Source of the DNA: Pseudarthrobacter sp. W1I19 | GTDB lineage: Bacteria; Actinomycetota; Actinomycetes; Actinomycetales; Micrococcaceae | Assembly (NCBI RefSeq): GCF_030817835.1 | Contig: NZ_JAUSZR010000001.1 | Span: 1,302,001-1,366,000, forward strand | DNA length: 64,000 nucleotides | Direction of reading: 5' to 3' | Shown: positions 1-9,259 of the stretch, in pieces | Numbering within the stretch: the first letter of the stretch is position 1 | Layout of the letters: every line of letters begins with the position of its first letter | Position numbers and translations under genes: made by a program | The notes under the pieces: generated by a model | What the model was told of the DNA's origin: nothing | The model's input: only the letters and a program-made list of their open reading frames with translations | Databases searched by the model: none

Positions 1-1
1 C

Positions 2-787
2 CTGGCACTGACTGTGGTTGCGCTGTTCCCCGGCCTCTTCACATCCGTTGCCCCCAACGAGGGCTGCGAACTGGCCAACTCCGAAGGAGGCCCCACAGCG
101 GGGCACCCCTTCGGCTTCACTTTCCAGGGCTGCGACATCTACTCAAGGGTTATTCACGGCACCCAGGCCTCGCTGTCAGTGGGCCTGCTGTCCGTCCTGT
201 GCGTCCTGGTCATTGGCGTCACCTTCGGTGCCCTTGCCGGCTACTACGGCGGCTGGATTGACGCTCTGCTCGCCCGTCTGGGCGACATTTTCTTCGCCCT
301 GCCGCTGATCCTGGGCGCACTGGTCATTACCCAGCTGCCCTTTTTCCGCGAGAACAAGAGCGTATGGACAGTAGTCCTTGTCATCTCGCTCCTGGCATGG
401 CCGCAGATGGCCCGCATCACCCGCGGCGCCGTCATTGAGGTGCGCAATGCGGATTTCGTTACGGCAGCCCAGGCTTTGGGCGTCTCCAGGTTCAGCGCAC
501 TGGTCCGGCATGTGTTGCCAAACGCCCTCGCTCCGATCATTGTCCTGGCCACCCTGGAACTCGGCGTCTTCATTGTCGCCGAGGCAACGCTGTCCTTCCT
601 GGGGATCGGCCTGCCTCAAAGCATCATGTCCTGGGGCAACGATATCGCCGGCGCACAGGCATCGATCCGAACCAAACCGGAAATCATGCTGTATCCGGCC
701 GCGGCTCTTTCCATCACGGTATTGAGCTTCATCATGCTGGGCGACGCGGTACGTGACGCCCTTGATCCGAAGAGCCGCCAGCGATGA
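2..787 (+). CDS. Peptide-family ABC importer permease (DppC/OppC type), 5' end outside the window
   Basis: Membrane permease subunit of a dipeptide/oligopeptide (or nickel-type) ABC importer. The frame is open to the window edge, so the N-terminus is missing; about 261 codons are visible. Several hydrophobic helices are seen, and the EAA coupling loop that contacts the ATPase is clear (AAQALGVS followed by RHVLPNALAP, about residues 155-175). The extracytoplasmic stretch near the visible start contains two cysteines (EGCELANS and QGCDIYS), as some DppC proteins do. Its stop overlaps the start of the ATPase gene by four bases (ATGA), indicating one operon and translational coupling. The binding protein and partner permease should lie upstream. 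Substrate cannot be told from sequence. Confidence 0.9.
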   Translation: MALTVVALFPGLFTSVAPNEGCELANSEGGPTAGHPFGFTFQGCDIYSRVIHGTQASLSVGLLSVLCVLVIGVTFGALAGYYGGWIDALLARLGDIFFALPLILGALVITQLPFFRENKSVWTVVLVISLLAWPQMARITRGAVIEVRNADFVTAAQALGVSRFSALVRHVLPNALAPIIVLATLELGVFIVAEATLSFLGIGLPQSIMSWGNDIAGAQASIRTKPEIMLYPAAALSITVLSFIMLGDAVRDALDPKSRQR

Positions 788-2505
788 GAGACAAAGAGAT
801 GACCACTCCAGAAATACGCATCGCGGAGGCCGGCACCACGGGGACCAGGCCGCTGCTGGAGATCCGCGACCTCGCCATCACCTTCAAGACCAGCGGCGGG
901 GAAGTCCAGGCGGTCCGCGATGCGCACCTGACCATCATGCCCGGCGAGACAGTGGCCATTGTGGGGGAGTCCGGCTCCGGCAAGTCCACCACTGCGCTGG
1001 CGGCGATCGGCCTGCTCCCTTCCAACGGCCGTGTTTCCGGCGGCCAGATCCTGCTCGACGGCGAAGATATCGCCCACGCCACCGAGCACCGGATGATTGA
1101 ACTGCGCGGCAACAGCATCGGCATGGTGCCGCAGGACCCGATGTCCAACCTGAACCCGGTGTGGAAGATCGGCTACCAGGTACGCGAAACGCTCCGCGCA
1201 AATGGCCAGCCCAGCGGTCCGGATGATGTTGCCAAGGTACTCGCCGAGGCCGGCCTGCCGGACGCCCACCGGCGCGCCAAGCAGTACCCCCACGAGTTCT
1301 CCGGCGGCATGCGGCAGCGGGCCCTGATCGCCATCGGGCTCTCCTGCCAGCCCCGGCTGCTGATCGCGGACGAGCCCACCTCGGCCCTCGATGTCACGGT
1401 GCAGCGGCAGATCCTGGACCACTTGGACACCATGACTACCGACCTGGGCACCTCGGTGCTGCTCATTACCCATGACCTGGGGCTGGCAGCCGAACGGGCC
1501 GACAAGGTAGTGGTGATGTACCAGGGCCGCGTGGTGGAGGCAGGACCTTCCCTGGAACTGCTGCAGAATCCGCAGCATCCCTACACCAGGAGGCTCGTGG
1601 AGTCCGCACCATCCCTGGCCAGCCGAAGGATCCAGGCTGCCAAGGAACAGGGCGTGGAGGCCGCGGACCTGCTCGCCCCGGCAGCCGAGCCGGCAGCGGC
1701 GGACAACGTCCTGCAGATCCAGGACCTGCGGAAGGTGTACAAGCTCCGCCAGGGACTGGGTAAATCATCGGACTTCGCGGCCGTGGACGGCGTCAGCTTC
1801 GATGTGAAACGGGGAACCACCACGGCGATCGTGGGGGAGTCGGGGTCCGGGAAGTCTACTGTGGCCAAGATGGTCCTCCAGCTGGAGAAGCCCACCGAAG
1901 GCAGGATCCTGTTCGACGGCGTGGACACGTCAGTCCTCAAGCCCGCAGACCTGTTCAAGTTCCGGCGGCGGGTACAGCCCATCTTCCAGGATCCCTACGG
2001 TTCCCTGGACCCGATGTACAACATCTTCCGGACTATCGAAGAACCGTTGCGGGTCCATAAGATCGGCAACAAGGAGAGCCGTGAGAAGAAGGTCCGGGAA
2101 CTGCTGGACCAGGTGGCACTGCCGCAATCGGCCATGCAGCGGTACCCGAACGAACTCTCGGGCGGCCAGCGGCAGCGTGTTGCCATTGCCCGTGCGCTTG
2201 CCCTTGACCCGGAAGTCATCATCTGTGACGAAGCGGTGTCCGCCCTGGACGTGCTGGTCCAGGCACAGGTGCTGAACCTGCTGGCAGACCTCCAGGCCAA
2301 CCTGGGGCTGACGTACCTCTTCATCACCCATGACCTTGCTGTGGTCCGGCAGATTGCCGACCATGTCTGTGTGATGGAAAAGGGACGCCTTGTGGAGACC
2401 GGCTCTACGGACGAGGTCTTCGAATCGCCCGGGCAGGACTACACGAAGGCGCTGCTCAACGCCATCCCCGGTGCGAAGCTGATGCTTCCGCCGGAAGTCG
2501 CTTAG
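784..2505 (+). CDS. Double-domain peptide ABC transporter ATPase (DppD-DppF fusion type)
   Basis: Energises the preceding permease. Two complete ABC ATPase modules lie in one 573-residue chain. Module 1 has Walker A GESGSGKST at residues 61-69 and signature FSGGMRQR. Module 2 has GESGSGKST at about 355 and signature LSGGQRQR. Each is followed by a Walker B (LLIADEP; VIICDEA) and the C-terminal oligopeptide-family extension (QHPYTRRLVESAP after module 1). A fused DppD-DppF is common in actinobacteria; many other bacteria use two genes. The start at 784 overlaps the permease stop; an ATG at 799 preceded by GAGAGACAAAGAG is an alternative. A perfect hairpin terminator follows the stop. Confidence 0.95.
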   Translation: MRDKEMTTPEIRIAEAGTTGTRPLLEIRDLAITFKTSGGEVQAVRDAHLTIMPGETVAIVGESGSGKSTTALAAIGLLPSNGRVSGGQILLDGEDIAHATEHRMIELRGNSIGMVPQDPMSNLNPVWKIGYQVRETLRANGQPSGPDDVAKVLAEAGLPDAHRRAKQYPHEFSGGMRQRALIAIGLSCQPRLLIADEPTSALDVTVQRQILDHLDTMTTDLGTSVLLITHDLGLAAERADKVVVMYQGRVVEAGPSLELLQNPQHPYTRRLVESAPSLASRRIQAAKEQGVEAADLLAPAAEPAAADNVLQIQDLRKVYKLRQGLGKSSDFAAVDGVSFDVKRGTTTAIVGESGSGKSTVAKMVLQLEKPTEGRILFDGVDTSVLKPADLFKFRRRVQPIFQDPYGSLDPMYNIFRTIEEPLRVHKIGNKESREKKVRELLDQVALPQSAMQRYPNELSGGQRQRVAIARALALDPEVIICDEAVSALDVLVQAQVLNLLADLQANLGLTYLFITHDLAVVRQIADHVCVMEKGRLVETGSTDEVFESPGQDYTKALLNAIPGAKLMLPPEVA

Positions 2506-2520
2506 TCGCCTTTCGTCTCC

Positions 2521-2568
2521 TTAAACGTGTGGAGCCGGAGCCTGTTGGCTCCGGCTCCACACGTTTAA
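2521..2568. terminator. Bidirectional terminator, 22-bp perfect stem
   Basis: TTAAACGTGTGGAGCCGGAG plus CC is repeated inverted after a 4-base loop (TGTT). The A-rich left flank and T-rich right flank make it suitable for both strands. It sits between the converging ATPase and SGNH-hydrolase genes. Confidence 0.85.
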
Positions 2569-2574
2569 ACCCTG

Positions 2575-3438
2575 TCAGTCCTGGAAGGAATCGGTCCCGC
2601 TTCCGGCCGCCAAAGCCGGCGCCTGCTCCACGATCAGCTTCCGCTCCAAACGCAGGTCCCGGAGCCGGCGCTCCAGCAGGACCCCCAGTGCGCGGCGGCC
2701 GTTGGGATTCATATGCACTGAGTCCGCGAGGTCCTTGGCCAGGCCGTACCTGGTGAGCCAGTCGCCCACGGAAACAAAGGGGAGGTTGTGTGCGGCGGCT
2801 ACCGAGCCCAGCAGCGTATCAACCTCCGTCCGGCGCCCGCCCCCGTTGCCTTCGCCGCGGGCCAGCGTCCCAATCATCGCAATGCGGGTTCCCGGGTAGC
2901 GGGTCCTGAGCTCAGCGATCAAACGCTCTGCGTTGCCGGTGATCCGGCTGTCCGATGCTCCGGTTGTAGCATCGTTGCCGCCGCCCTGGATAACGATGAG
3001 CGCCGGTGTACCGGAAGGCAGGAGCCAGTCACCCCGCAGGAGGGCATCAATGTAGTTGCCCGTTTTTCCGTTGGCGGACACGAACCCGGTGCCGCCACGC
3101 CCGCAGTAGTACACCTGGTACCCCGCGGCCTCCAGGCCTTGGCGGGGCCAGCCATCCGCTGGTTCCGATTGAGAGTCCCCAATCAGGAGAACCGTCCTGC
3201 TGATGTTGGGGACCACGGCTTCAAGCCGCCCATTAGCCGGATTGAGGATTCGTGAACCGGCCGCAGCCTTATTTGTTGCGGCAGTCCCGGGCTGCCCCGC
3301 AGCGGCGGCCTGCACTTGGGAAGAGGCAGAAGACCCGGCCGGCATTCCGCAGCCGGACAAGGCAAGAAGGCTGGACACCACGATCACGGCGGCGGCTCCG
3401 GACGCCGCAGAGCGGGTCCGGGCCTGGGCTTTTCGCAT
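2575..3438 (-). CDS. SGNH/GDSL-family esterase-like lipoprotein
   Basis: Probable exported lipid-anchored hydrolase. The start at 3438 (MRKAQARTRS) is preferred to one 16 codons upstream because GAAAGAC precedes it and it begins a lipoprotein signal: basic start, hydrophobic stretch, lipobox LALSGC. SGNH blocks appear in order in the mature part: GDSQSE (nucleophile Ser), GRGGTGF, GGGNDAT (Asn) and DSVHMN (His). Total 287 residues, normal for the family. The substrate (acyl or acetyl group on a lipid or polysaccharide) is not evident. It is monocistronic and converges on the peptide transporter. An acyltransferase role is also possible, since SGNH domains occur in both. Confidence 0.82.
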   Translation of the reverse strand: MRKAQARTRSAASGAAAVIVVSSLLALSGCGMPAGSSASSQVQAAAAGQPGTAATNKAAAGSRILNPANGRLEAVVPNISRTVLLIGDSQSEPADGWPRQGLEAAGYQVYYCGRGGTGFVSANGKTGNYIDALLRGDWLLPSGTPALIVIQGGGNDATTGASDSRITGNAERLIAELRTRYPGTRIAMIGTLARGEGNGGGRRTEVDTLLGSVAAAHNLPFVSVGDWLTRYGLAKDLADSVHMNPNGRRALGVLLERRLRDLRLERKLIVEQAPALAAGSGTDSFQD

Positions 3439-3709
3439 GTGGTGTCTTTCGGGCTTGCATGGAGTGTCAGAGCAATCATGTGGCATGGAGGCAGGTTTGG
3501 CCAGTGATTTTGGTCACTGATTTTCGCTGGCCTCGTTGGCGCAGGGCGGCTGCCGGGCCTGCAGGCGGTGGAAAATTTAGGCCTATTAATGCCGCAGACG
3601 CTAGACTGGGGGAAGCAGCCCTGTGCAAAGGGCCTGATCCGTCGTGCGTTCCAGTTGGAAATGTCGCGATACAACAGCTGACTTTCACCACTGAATCGAG
3701 CCTTTACGC

Positions 3710-5638
3710 ATGTCTGAAACCACCACCAACACCGCGGTAGCCACTGCATCGCGCAGTGACCTGCGCAACGTCGCGATCGTGGCCCACGTTGACCACGGCA
3801 AGACCACCCTGGTCGACGCCATGCTCAAGCAGACCCACTCCTTTGCCGAGCATAACCACCTCGAAGACCGCGTGATGGACTCCGGTGACCTGGAACGCGA
3901 AAAGGGCATCACCATCCTGGCCAAGAACACCACCGTGGCCTACAACGGCCCGTCCTCCAAGGGCGAGACCATCACGATTAACGTTATCGACACCCCCGGC
4001 CACGCCGACTTCGGCGGCGAGGTGGAGCGCGGCCTGTCCATGGTCGACGGCGTCGTCCTCCTCGTTGATGCTTCTGAAGGCCCGCTGCCGCAGACCCGCT
4101 TCGTGCTGCGTAAGGCCCTCGCCGCGCACCTGCCGGTGATCCTGCTGGTCAACAAGACCGACCGCCCCGACGCTCGGATCGACGAAGTCGTGCACGAGTC
4201 CATGGACCTGCTCCTGGGCCTCGCCTCCGACCTCGCGGACGAGGTTCCGGACCTCGACCTGGACAAGATCCTCAACGTCCCGGTCGTATACGCCGCAGCC
4301 AAGGTTGGCCGCGCCTCCCTCGAGCAGCCTGCCAACGGCGCCGCCCCGGAGAACGAAGACCTGGAGCCGCTGTTCCAGACCATTATCGAGCACATCCCGG
4401 CCCCGACTTACAACCCGGAGGGTGTCCTGCAGGCGCACGTCACCAACCTGGACGCTTCCCCGTTCCTCGGCCGCCTCGCCTTGCTCCGTATCTACAACGG
4501 CACCCTGCGCAAGGGCCAGACCGTGGCTTGGGCACGGGCCAACGGTGAGCTCAAGAACGTCAAGATCACGGAACTGCTTGCCACCAAGGCTCTGGAGCGC
4601 GTCCCGGCTGAGTCCGCCGGCCCGGGCGAGATCGTCGCCGTCGCCGGCATCGAGGAAATCACCATTGGTGAAACCCTGACCGATGCCGAGAACCCGCAGC
4701 CGCTGCCGCTGATCACCGTGGACGATCCCGCGATCTCCATGACCATCGGTATCAATACTTCCCCGCTGGCCGGCAAGGTCAAGGGTGCCAAGGTTACCGC
4801 GCGCCAGGTGAAGGACCGCCTGGACAAGGAGCTGATCGGTAACGTCTCCATCAAGGTGCTCCCCACCGAGCGTCCTGACGCCTGGGAAGTCCAGGGCCGC
4901 GGCGAGCTCGCCCTGGCCATCCTTGTGGAGCAGATGCGCCGCGAAGGCTTCGAACTGACCGTGGGCAAGCCGCAGGTCGTCACCAAGACCATCGACGGCA
5001 AGATCCACGAGCCGATGGAACACATGACCATCGACGTACCCGAAGAGTACCTCGGCGCCGTCACCCAGCTGATGGCAGCCCGCAAGGGCCGCATGACCAA
5101 CATGGCCAACCACGGCACGGGATGGTGCCGCATGGAATTCATCGTTCCCGCCCGTGGCCTGATCGGCTTCCGCACCAAGTTCCTCACGGACACCCGCGGT
5201 GCCGGCATCGCGGCCTCCATCTCCGAGGGCTACGAGCCCTGGGCCGGCCCCATCGAGTACCGCACCAACGGCTCCATGGTCGCTGACCGCGCCGGCGTGG
5301 TGACCCCGTTCGCCATGATCAACCTGCAGGAGCGCGGTTCCTTCTTCGTCAAGCCCACCTCCGAGGTCTACGAGGGCATGATTGTTGGCGAGAACTCCCG
5401 CGCCGACGACATGGACGTCAACATCACGAAGGAAAAGAAGCTCACCAACATGCGTGCCGCTTCCTCGGACACCTTCGAGAACCTGACCCCGCCGCGTGAC
5501 CTCACCCTCGAAGAGTCGCTCGAATTCGCCCGCGAAGACGAGTGCGTCGAGGTAACCCCGGAGGCCATCCGCATCCGCAAGGTAATCCTGGACACCAACG
5601 AGCGTGCAAAGGCCAACCGCGCCCGCGCCAAGGCCTAG
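3710..5638 (+). CDS. typA: Translational GTPase TypA/BipA
   Basis: Ribosome-binding GTPase of the EF-G family involved in stress and cold adaptation and in ribosome assembly. At 642 residues it has the family length. G1 is AHVDHGKTT (25-33), the switch II motif is [15 protein letters not shown], and G4 is NKTDRPD; domain II, an EF-G-like region and the TypA C-terminal domain follow. No clear Shine-Dalgarno precedes ATG 3710, and the 271-base region upstream is shared with the divergent lipoprotein gene. A TAGACT hexamer at 3602-3607 could be a -10 giving a leader of about 95 bases; this is only a guess. A strong terminator follows. Confidence 0.97.
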   Translation: MSETTTNTAVATASRSDLRNVAIVAHVDHGKTTLVDAMLKQTHSFAEHNHLEDRVMDSGDLEREKGITILAKNTTVAYNGPSSKGETITINVIDTPGHADFGGEVERGLSMVDGVVLLVDASEGPLPQTRFVLRKALAAHLPVILLVNKTDRPDARIDEVVHESMDLLLGLASDLADEVPDLDLDKILNVPVVYAAAKVGRASLEQPANGAAPENEDLEPLFQTIIEHIPAPTYNPEGVLQAHVTNLDASPFLGRLALLRIYNGTLRKGQTVAWARANGELKNVKITELLATKALERVPAESAGPGEIVAVAGIEEITIGETLTDAENPQPLPLITVDDPAISMTIGINTSPLAGKVKGAKVTARQVKDRLDKELIGNVSIKVLPTERPDAWEVQGRGELALAILVEQMRREGFELTVGKPQVVTKTIDGKIHEPMEHMTIDVPEEYLGAVTQLMAARKGRMTNMANHGTGWCRMEFIVPARGLIGFRTKFLTDTRGAGIAASISEGYEPWAGPIEYRTNGSMVADRAGVVTPFAMINLQERGSFFVKPTSEVYEGMIVGENSRADDMDVNITKEKKLTNMRAASSDTFENLTPPRDLTLEESLEFAREDECVEVTPEAIRIRKVILDTNERAKANRARAKA

Positions 5639-5655
5639 CAAACACCGTAGTTCCA

Positions 5656-5689
5656 AAGAAAGCCACCGGCACCCGCCGGTGGCTTTCTT
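5656..5689 (+). terminator. Rho-independent terminator after typA
   Basis: AAGAAAGCCACCGGC, loop ACCC, then GCCGGTGGCTTTCTT: a 15-bp perfect stem ending in a T-rich arm, 17 bases after the typA stop. It may also serve the opposing small gene. Confidence 0.88.
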
Positions 5690-5756
5690 CGTACCGCGGT
5701 GCGCAGTGAACCCCGGTTCGCTGCGCAGGGGCAGTCCCTGCGCACTGAGACCCGGC

Positions 5757-5996
5757 TCAGGCGCGGGGCCTCCGCCGCTCCGGCGCCGGCGGAACCTCCT
5801 TGGCTGCCACAACAACCTCAAGGGGGATCACGACGTCGGCCTGCCGGGTGCGGATGGTGCACGCACCGGCGTCGCACGCTACCAGGTGCCCCAGTGCGTC
5901 CGTGAGCCCGCCCTCGACGCGGTACCGCACAACTACGCGTGTTCCGGAAGCGGCGGCGCGGAGGAACCCGGCGGGGGAGGGGGCAGGTAGACTCAC
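5757..5996 (-). CDS. Small free-standing SH3-like domain protein (Rv0428c N-terminal domain type)
   Basis: About 79 residues. GTRVVVRYRVEGG, TDALGHLVACDAGACTIRTR and VVIPLEVVVAAKEVPPAP resemble the SH3-like module that normally precedes a GNAT acetyltransferase domain in Rv0428c-like proteins. Here no acetyltransferase domain follows: the frame ends after the VPPAP linker-like sequence. GTG codons at 5999 and 5996 are both possible. The second is preferred because TAGTAT (6003-6008, minus strand) lies exactly six bases upstream and no Shine-Dalgarno is present. Its divergent neighbour is fdxA. Function is unknown; the family resemblance is from memory. Confidence 0.6.
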   Translation of the reverse strand: MSLPAPSPAGFLRAAASGTRVVVRYRVEGGLTDALGHLVACDAGACTIRTRQADVVIPLEVVVAAKEVPPAPERRRPRA

Positions 5997-6002
5997 CACT
6001 TC

Positions 6003-6008
6003 ATACTA
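6003..6008 (-). promoter_or_regulatory. -10 box (TAGTAT) for a leaderless small SH3-like gene
   Basis: TAGTAT, six bases (GAAGTG), then GTG. A start point at the GTG would give a leaderless mRNA. Confidence 0.45.
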
Positions 6009-6146
6009 AATGGCTTCACACAAGGAGCCCGGCTAGGTTCGCAGTAACGGGCTGGGAGATAATAGGCTCAGATGTCAAGAGTCCGGCCAGGTTGCCGGAC
6101 GCAAGAGCCGGCGGGACGCCGGAACCAACGTGGAGAGGCAAGGGAC

Positions 6147-6473
6147 GTGACGTACGTAATCGCGCAGCCGTGTGTAGATGTCAAGGACAAGGCATGTATC
6201 GAAGAATGCCCGGTCGACTGCATCTATGAGGGTGAGCGTTCGCTGTACATCCATCCGGACGAATGCGTCGACTGCGGAGCCTGCGAACCGGTATGCCCGG
6301 TGGAGGCCATCTACTACGAGGACGACACCCCGGACGAGTGGGCCGACTACTACAAGGCCAACGTTGAGTTCTTCGACGACCTCGGCTCACCGGGCGGCGC
6401 CGCGAAGATCGGCAACACCGGCAAGGACCACCCGATGATCGCCGCACTGCCCCCGCAGAACCAAGACCACTGA
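6147..6473 (+). CDS. fdxA: 7Fe ferredoxin FdxA
   Basis: Small cytoplasmic electron carrier, 108 residues. The cysteine pattern is that of a [3Fe-4S][4Fe-4S] ferredoxin: C9-x7-C17-x3-C21-P and C40-x2-C43-x2-C46-x3-C50-P, with C25 extra as in many FdxA proteins. An acidic C-terminal region follows (DDTPDEWADYY), typical of actinobacterial FdxA. GTG 6147 is chosen because VTYVIAQPC is the conserved N-terminus and GGAGAGGCAAGGGA precedes it; an in-frame ATG at 6072 would add 25 unlikely Arg-rich residues. It lies 14 bases before dapC, an arrangement shared with other actinobacteria. Confidence 0.96.
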   Translation: MTYVIAQPCVDVKDKACIEECPVDCIYEGERSLYIHPDECVDCGACEPVCPVEAIYYEDDTPDEWADYYKANVEFFDDLGSPGGAAKIGNTGKDHPMIAALPPQNQDH

Positions 6474-6487
6474 CGCAGGCTGGAACG

Positions 6488-7636
6488 GTGACCGCAGCTG
6501 TGAATACGTTTGGCCTTGACCTGCCCGACTACCCGTGGGAGGCCATGGCGCCGTATCTCGCGAAGGCCTCGGAGCATCCCGGGGGAGCCGTCAACCTGTC
6601 CATTGGTACTCCGGTGGATCCCACGCCGGCGCTGATCCAGGACGCCCTGAAGGCCGCCGCCGACGCCCCCGGTTACCCCACGGTACACGGCACGCCTGCC
6701 CTGCGGGAAGCCGTTGCCGGATGGTTCGAACGCCGCCGCGGTGTGGCCGGACTGGACCCCCGCAACATCATGCCCACTGTGGGCTCGAAGGAACTCGTGG
6801 CCTGGCTCCCGCTCCTGCTCGGGCTCAAGCCGGGCGACGTCGTCGTACGCCCGAAGGTTGCCTACCCCACGTACGATATCGGCGCAACGCTCGCCGGCGT
6901 CACCTCGGTGGCCACGGACAACCTGGACGAGCTCGATGACGCCACCCGCTCGCGTGTCCGGCTGATCTGGGTCAATTCCCCCGGAAACCCCACGGGCAGC
7001 GTCCGCGGCGTCGAATCCCTGAAGGCGCTCGTGGAGCAGGCCCGGGAACTGGGCGCCGTGGTGGCGTCCGACGAATGCTACGCGGAGCTGGGCTGGGGCG
7101 ACTGGGATGTCCAGCGCGGCGGCCAGCCTGTCCCAAGCATCCTGGACCCGCGGGTGGCCGGCGGATCCCACCAGGGCCTGCTCGCCGTGTACTCGCTGAG
7201 CAAGCAGTCCAACGTGGCCGGCTACCGGGCAGCATTTGTGGCCGGCGATCCGGACCTGATGCCCAACCTCGTCAACAGCCGCAAGCACGCGGGCATGATC
7301 GTGCCCTACCCGGTGCAGGAAGCCATGAGGGTGGCGCTGGCCGACGACGTGCATGTTGAGGCCCAGAAGGACCTGTACCGCGGCCGCCGGGAACGGTTGG
7401 TTCCGGCGCTGCTGGATTTCGGGCTGGAGATCAAGGAATCCGACGCCGGCCTCTACCTTTGGTCGACGGCGGGAGAGAGTACCTGGGACACGGTAGCCCG
7501 GCTGGCGGAGCGCGGCATCGTGGTGGGTCCCGGCGTCTTCTACGGTGAGGCGGGCAACGGCTACGTCCGTGTGGCCCTCACCGGAACAGACGAAAGGATC
7601 GACGCCGCCGTGGCCCGGCTGGCTTCGGCGCCGTAA
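6488..7636 (+). CDS. dapC: Succinyldiaminopimelate aminotransferase DapC
   Basis: PLP-dependent class I/II aminotransferase that makes N-succinyl-L,L-diaminopimelate in the lysine and cell-wall DAP pathway. At 382 residues it has the length of actinobacterial DapC. The PLP lysine is K239 in YSLSKQSNVAGYR; the substrate-side motif is NSPGNPTGS, and DECYAELGW carries the PLP-pyridine aspartate. GTG start. It follows fdxA closely and is probably cotranscribed. DapD and DapE of the same branch are encoded 5-7 kb away, so all three succinylase-branch enzymes are in this window. Other aminotransferases look similar, but the fdxA linkage and the dap genes favour DapC. Confidence 0.9.
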   Translation: MTAAVNTFGLDLPDYPWEAMAPYLAKASEHPGGAVNLSIGTPVDPTPALIQDALKAAADAPGYPTVHGTPALREAVAGWFERRRGVAGLDPRNIMPTVGSKELVAWLPLLLGLKPGDVVVRPKVAYPTYDIGATLAGVTSVATDNLDELDDATRSRVRLIWVNSPGNPTGSVRGVESLKALVEQARELGAVVASDECYAELGWGDWDVQRGGQPVPSILDPRVAGGSHQGLLAVYSLSKQSNVAGYRAAFVAGDPDLMPNLVNSRKHAGMIVPYPVQEAMRVALADDVHVEAQKDLYRGRRERLVPALLDFGLEIKESDAGLYLWSTAGESTWDTVARLAERGIVVGPGVFYGEAGNGYVRVALTGTDERIDAAVARLASAP

Positions 7637-7737
7637 CCAGCGCGGCTGCCGCAGCTGGTGCAGGTCCGTAACAATGGTGTGACTCCGGACACATCCGATG
7701 CAGTTTAGGGCCTTTTGGAACGTCGCGGATTAGTGGC

Positions 7738-7763
7738 ACCCGCCAAGGAGCGGGTACTTTTTA
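7738..7763 (+). terminator. Possible short terminator or attenuator between dapC and gltA
   Basis: ACCCGC, loop CAAGGA, GCGGGT, then ACTTTTTAA. The stem is only 6 bp but is followed by five T residues. It lies about 100 bases after the dapC stop and 140 before gltA, so it could end the dapC transcript or sit in a gltA leader. The rest of the 263-base gap shows no gene. Confidence 0.4.
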
Positions 7764-7899
7764 AGTGACTATCAATGGTGGCTTTCTACAAGAAGGCAGC
7801 CCGGGTGTTGGAACCTGTCTTCTCAGGCTTCGTGCGCGGCTCACCTGATGTTGGATCAAGCTTTCGACAGAGGCCCAGACGCCTCATGAAGGGGACTCC

Positions 7900-9186
7900 A
7901 TGACTGAGACCAACAATGCTGCGACCCTGCTCCATGCAGGAGGCGAGCTTAAGCTGCCGCGCATCCAGGTTGTTGAAGGGAACGAAGGCTACGACGTTTC
8001 CAAACTGCTGAAGCAGACGGGCGCAGTCACCTTTGACCCCGGCTTCATGAACACAGCAGCCACAACCTCGGCTATCACCTACATCGACGGCGATGCTGGC
8101 ATCCTGCGCTACCGCGGATACCCCATCGAACAGCTGGCGCAGCACTCCAGCTTCCTCGAGGTGTCCTACCTGCTTATTTACGGCAACCTGCCCACTCCCA
8201 CGGAGCTGGACGAATTCGACCAGAAGATCCGCCGGCACACCCTGCTGCACGAGGAACTCAAAGGCTTCTTCGGCGGCTTCCCGCGGGACGCGCACCCCAT
8301 GCCTGTCCTGTCCTCGGCCGTTTCGGCGCTGTCCACGTTCTACCAGGACTCGCTGGACCCGTTCAACGCCGAGCAGGTGGAAGTTTCCACCATCCGCCTC
8401 ATGGCCAAGCTTCCGGTTATCGCGGCCTACGCCCACAAGAAGTCCATCGGCCAGCCAATGCTGTACCCGGACAACTCGCACAACCTCGTGGAGAACTTCC
8501 TGCGCCTCAGCTTCGGGCTTCCGGCAGAGCAGTACGAGGTGGACCCGATCGTGGCAAAGGCACTGGACCTGCTCCTCATCCTGCACGCGGACCACGAGCA
8601 GAACTGCTCCACCTCCACGGTCCGCCTGGTGGGTTCCTCCAACGCCAACCTGTTCGCATCCGTCTCCGCAGGCATCAACGCCCTCTTCGGCCCGGCCCAC
8701 GGCGGCGCCAACGAGGCGGTACTGAAGATGCTCCGCCAGATCCAGGCCGAGGGCACCAAGCCCGAGGACTACATGGAGAAGGTCAAGAATAAGGAAGACG
8801 GCGTCCGCCTCATGGGCTTCGGGCACCGCGTCTACAAGAACTACGATCCGCGCGCCAAGATCGTCAAGGCCACGGCCCACGAGATCCTTAGCAAGCTCGG
8901 CGGCAACGACGAACTGCTGGACATCGCCCTGCGCCTGGAAGAGAAGGCGCTTAACGATGATTACTTCATCCAGCGCAAGCTCTACCCGAACGTGGACTTC
9001 TACACCGGCCTCATCTACAAGGCCATGGGCTTCCCGGAGAAGATGTTCACTGTGCTCTTCGCCATCGGCCGCCTCCCCGGCTGGATTGCCCAGTGGCGCG
9101 AAATGATCAGCGACCCGAACACCAAGATCGGCCGCCCGCGCCAGCTCTACATCGGCGAGCCGGAGCGGGACTACCCCGCCCGCTGA
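7900..9186 (+). CDS. gltA: Citrate synthase
   Basis: Condenses acetyl-CoA and oxaloacetate at the entry to the citric acid cycle. 428 residues, hexameric type II length. Catalytic residues are in place: H267 (GPAHGGANE), H309 (FGHRVYKNYDPRAKI) and D366 (PNVDFYTGLIY), and the citrate-binding motif LHADHEQNCSTST is present. A good Shine-Dalgarno (GAAGGGGA) precedes ATG 7900. It is monocistronic, with a 263-base upstream region and a perfect 14-bp terminator hairpin downstream. A 2-methylcitrate synthase is less likely because of the length and the absence of prp neighbours. Confidence 0.97.
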   Translation: MTETNNAATLLHAGGELKLPRIQVVEGNEGYDVSKLLKQTGAVTFDPGFMNTAATTSAITYIDGDAGILRYRGYPIEQLAQHSSFLEVSYLLIYGNLPTPTELDEFDQKIRRHTLLHEELKGFFGGFPRDAHPMPVLSSAVSALSTFYQDSLDPFNAEQVEVSTIRLMAKLPVIAAYAHKKSIGQPMLYPDNSHNLVENFLRLSFGLPAEQYEVDPIVAKALDLLLILHADHEQNCSTSTVRLVGSSNANLFASVSAGINALFGPAHGGANEAVLKMLRQIQAEGTKPEDYMEKVKNKEDGVRLMGFGHRVYKNYDPRAKIVKATAHEILSKLGGNDELLDIALRLEEKALNDDYFIQRKLYPNVDFYTGLIYKAMGFPEKMFTVLFAIGRLPGWIAQWREMISDPNTKIGRPRQLYIGEPERDYPAR

Positions 9187-9209
9187 TCTCTGCTGGCCCC
9201 ATACGACGG

Positions 9210-9240
9210 CGGCCGCCCACCTCATCGAGGTGGGCGGCCG
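9210..9240. terminator. Bidirectional terminator between gltA and galE
   Basis: CGGCCGCCCACCTC, loop ATC, GAGGTGGGCGGCCG: a perfect 14-bp stem followed by TTCGTTGTT, between convergent genes. Confidence 0.85.
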
Positions 9241-9259
9241 TTCGTTGTTAATCACCAGG

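Noticed and set aside
3704..5821. A 705-codon minus-strand open frame across typA
   Set aside because: Antisense shadow of a high-GC gene. Its translation is Gly/Val/His/Asp-rich without domains, while the plus strand encodes intact TypA.
6072..6146. Longer fdxA start at ATG 6072
   Set aside because: The added 25 residues are Arg-rich and unlike ferredoxins. GTG 6147 has a good ribosome-binding site and the conserved TYVIAQPC start.
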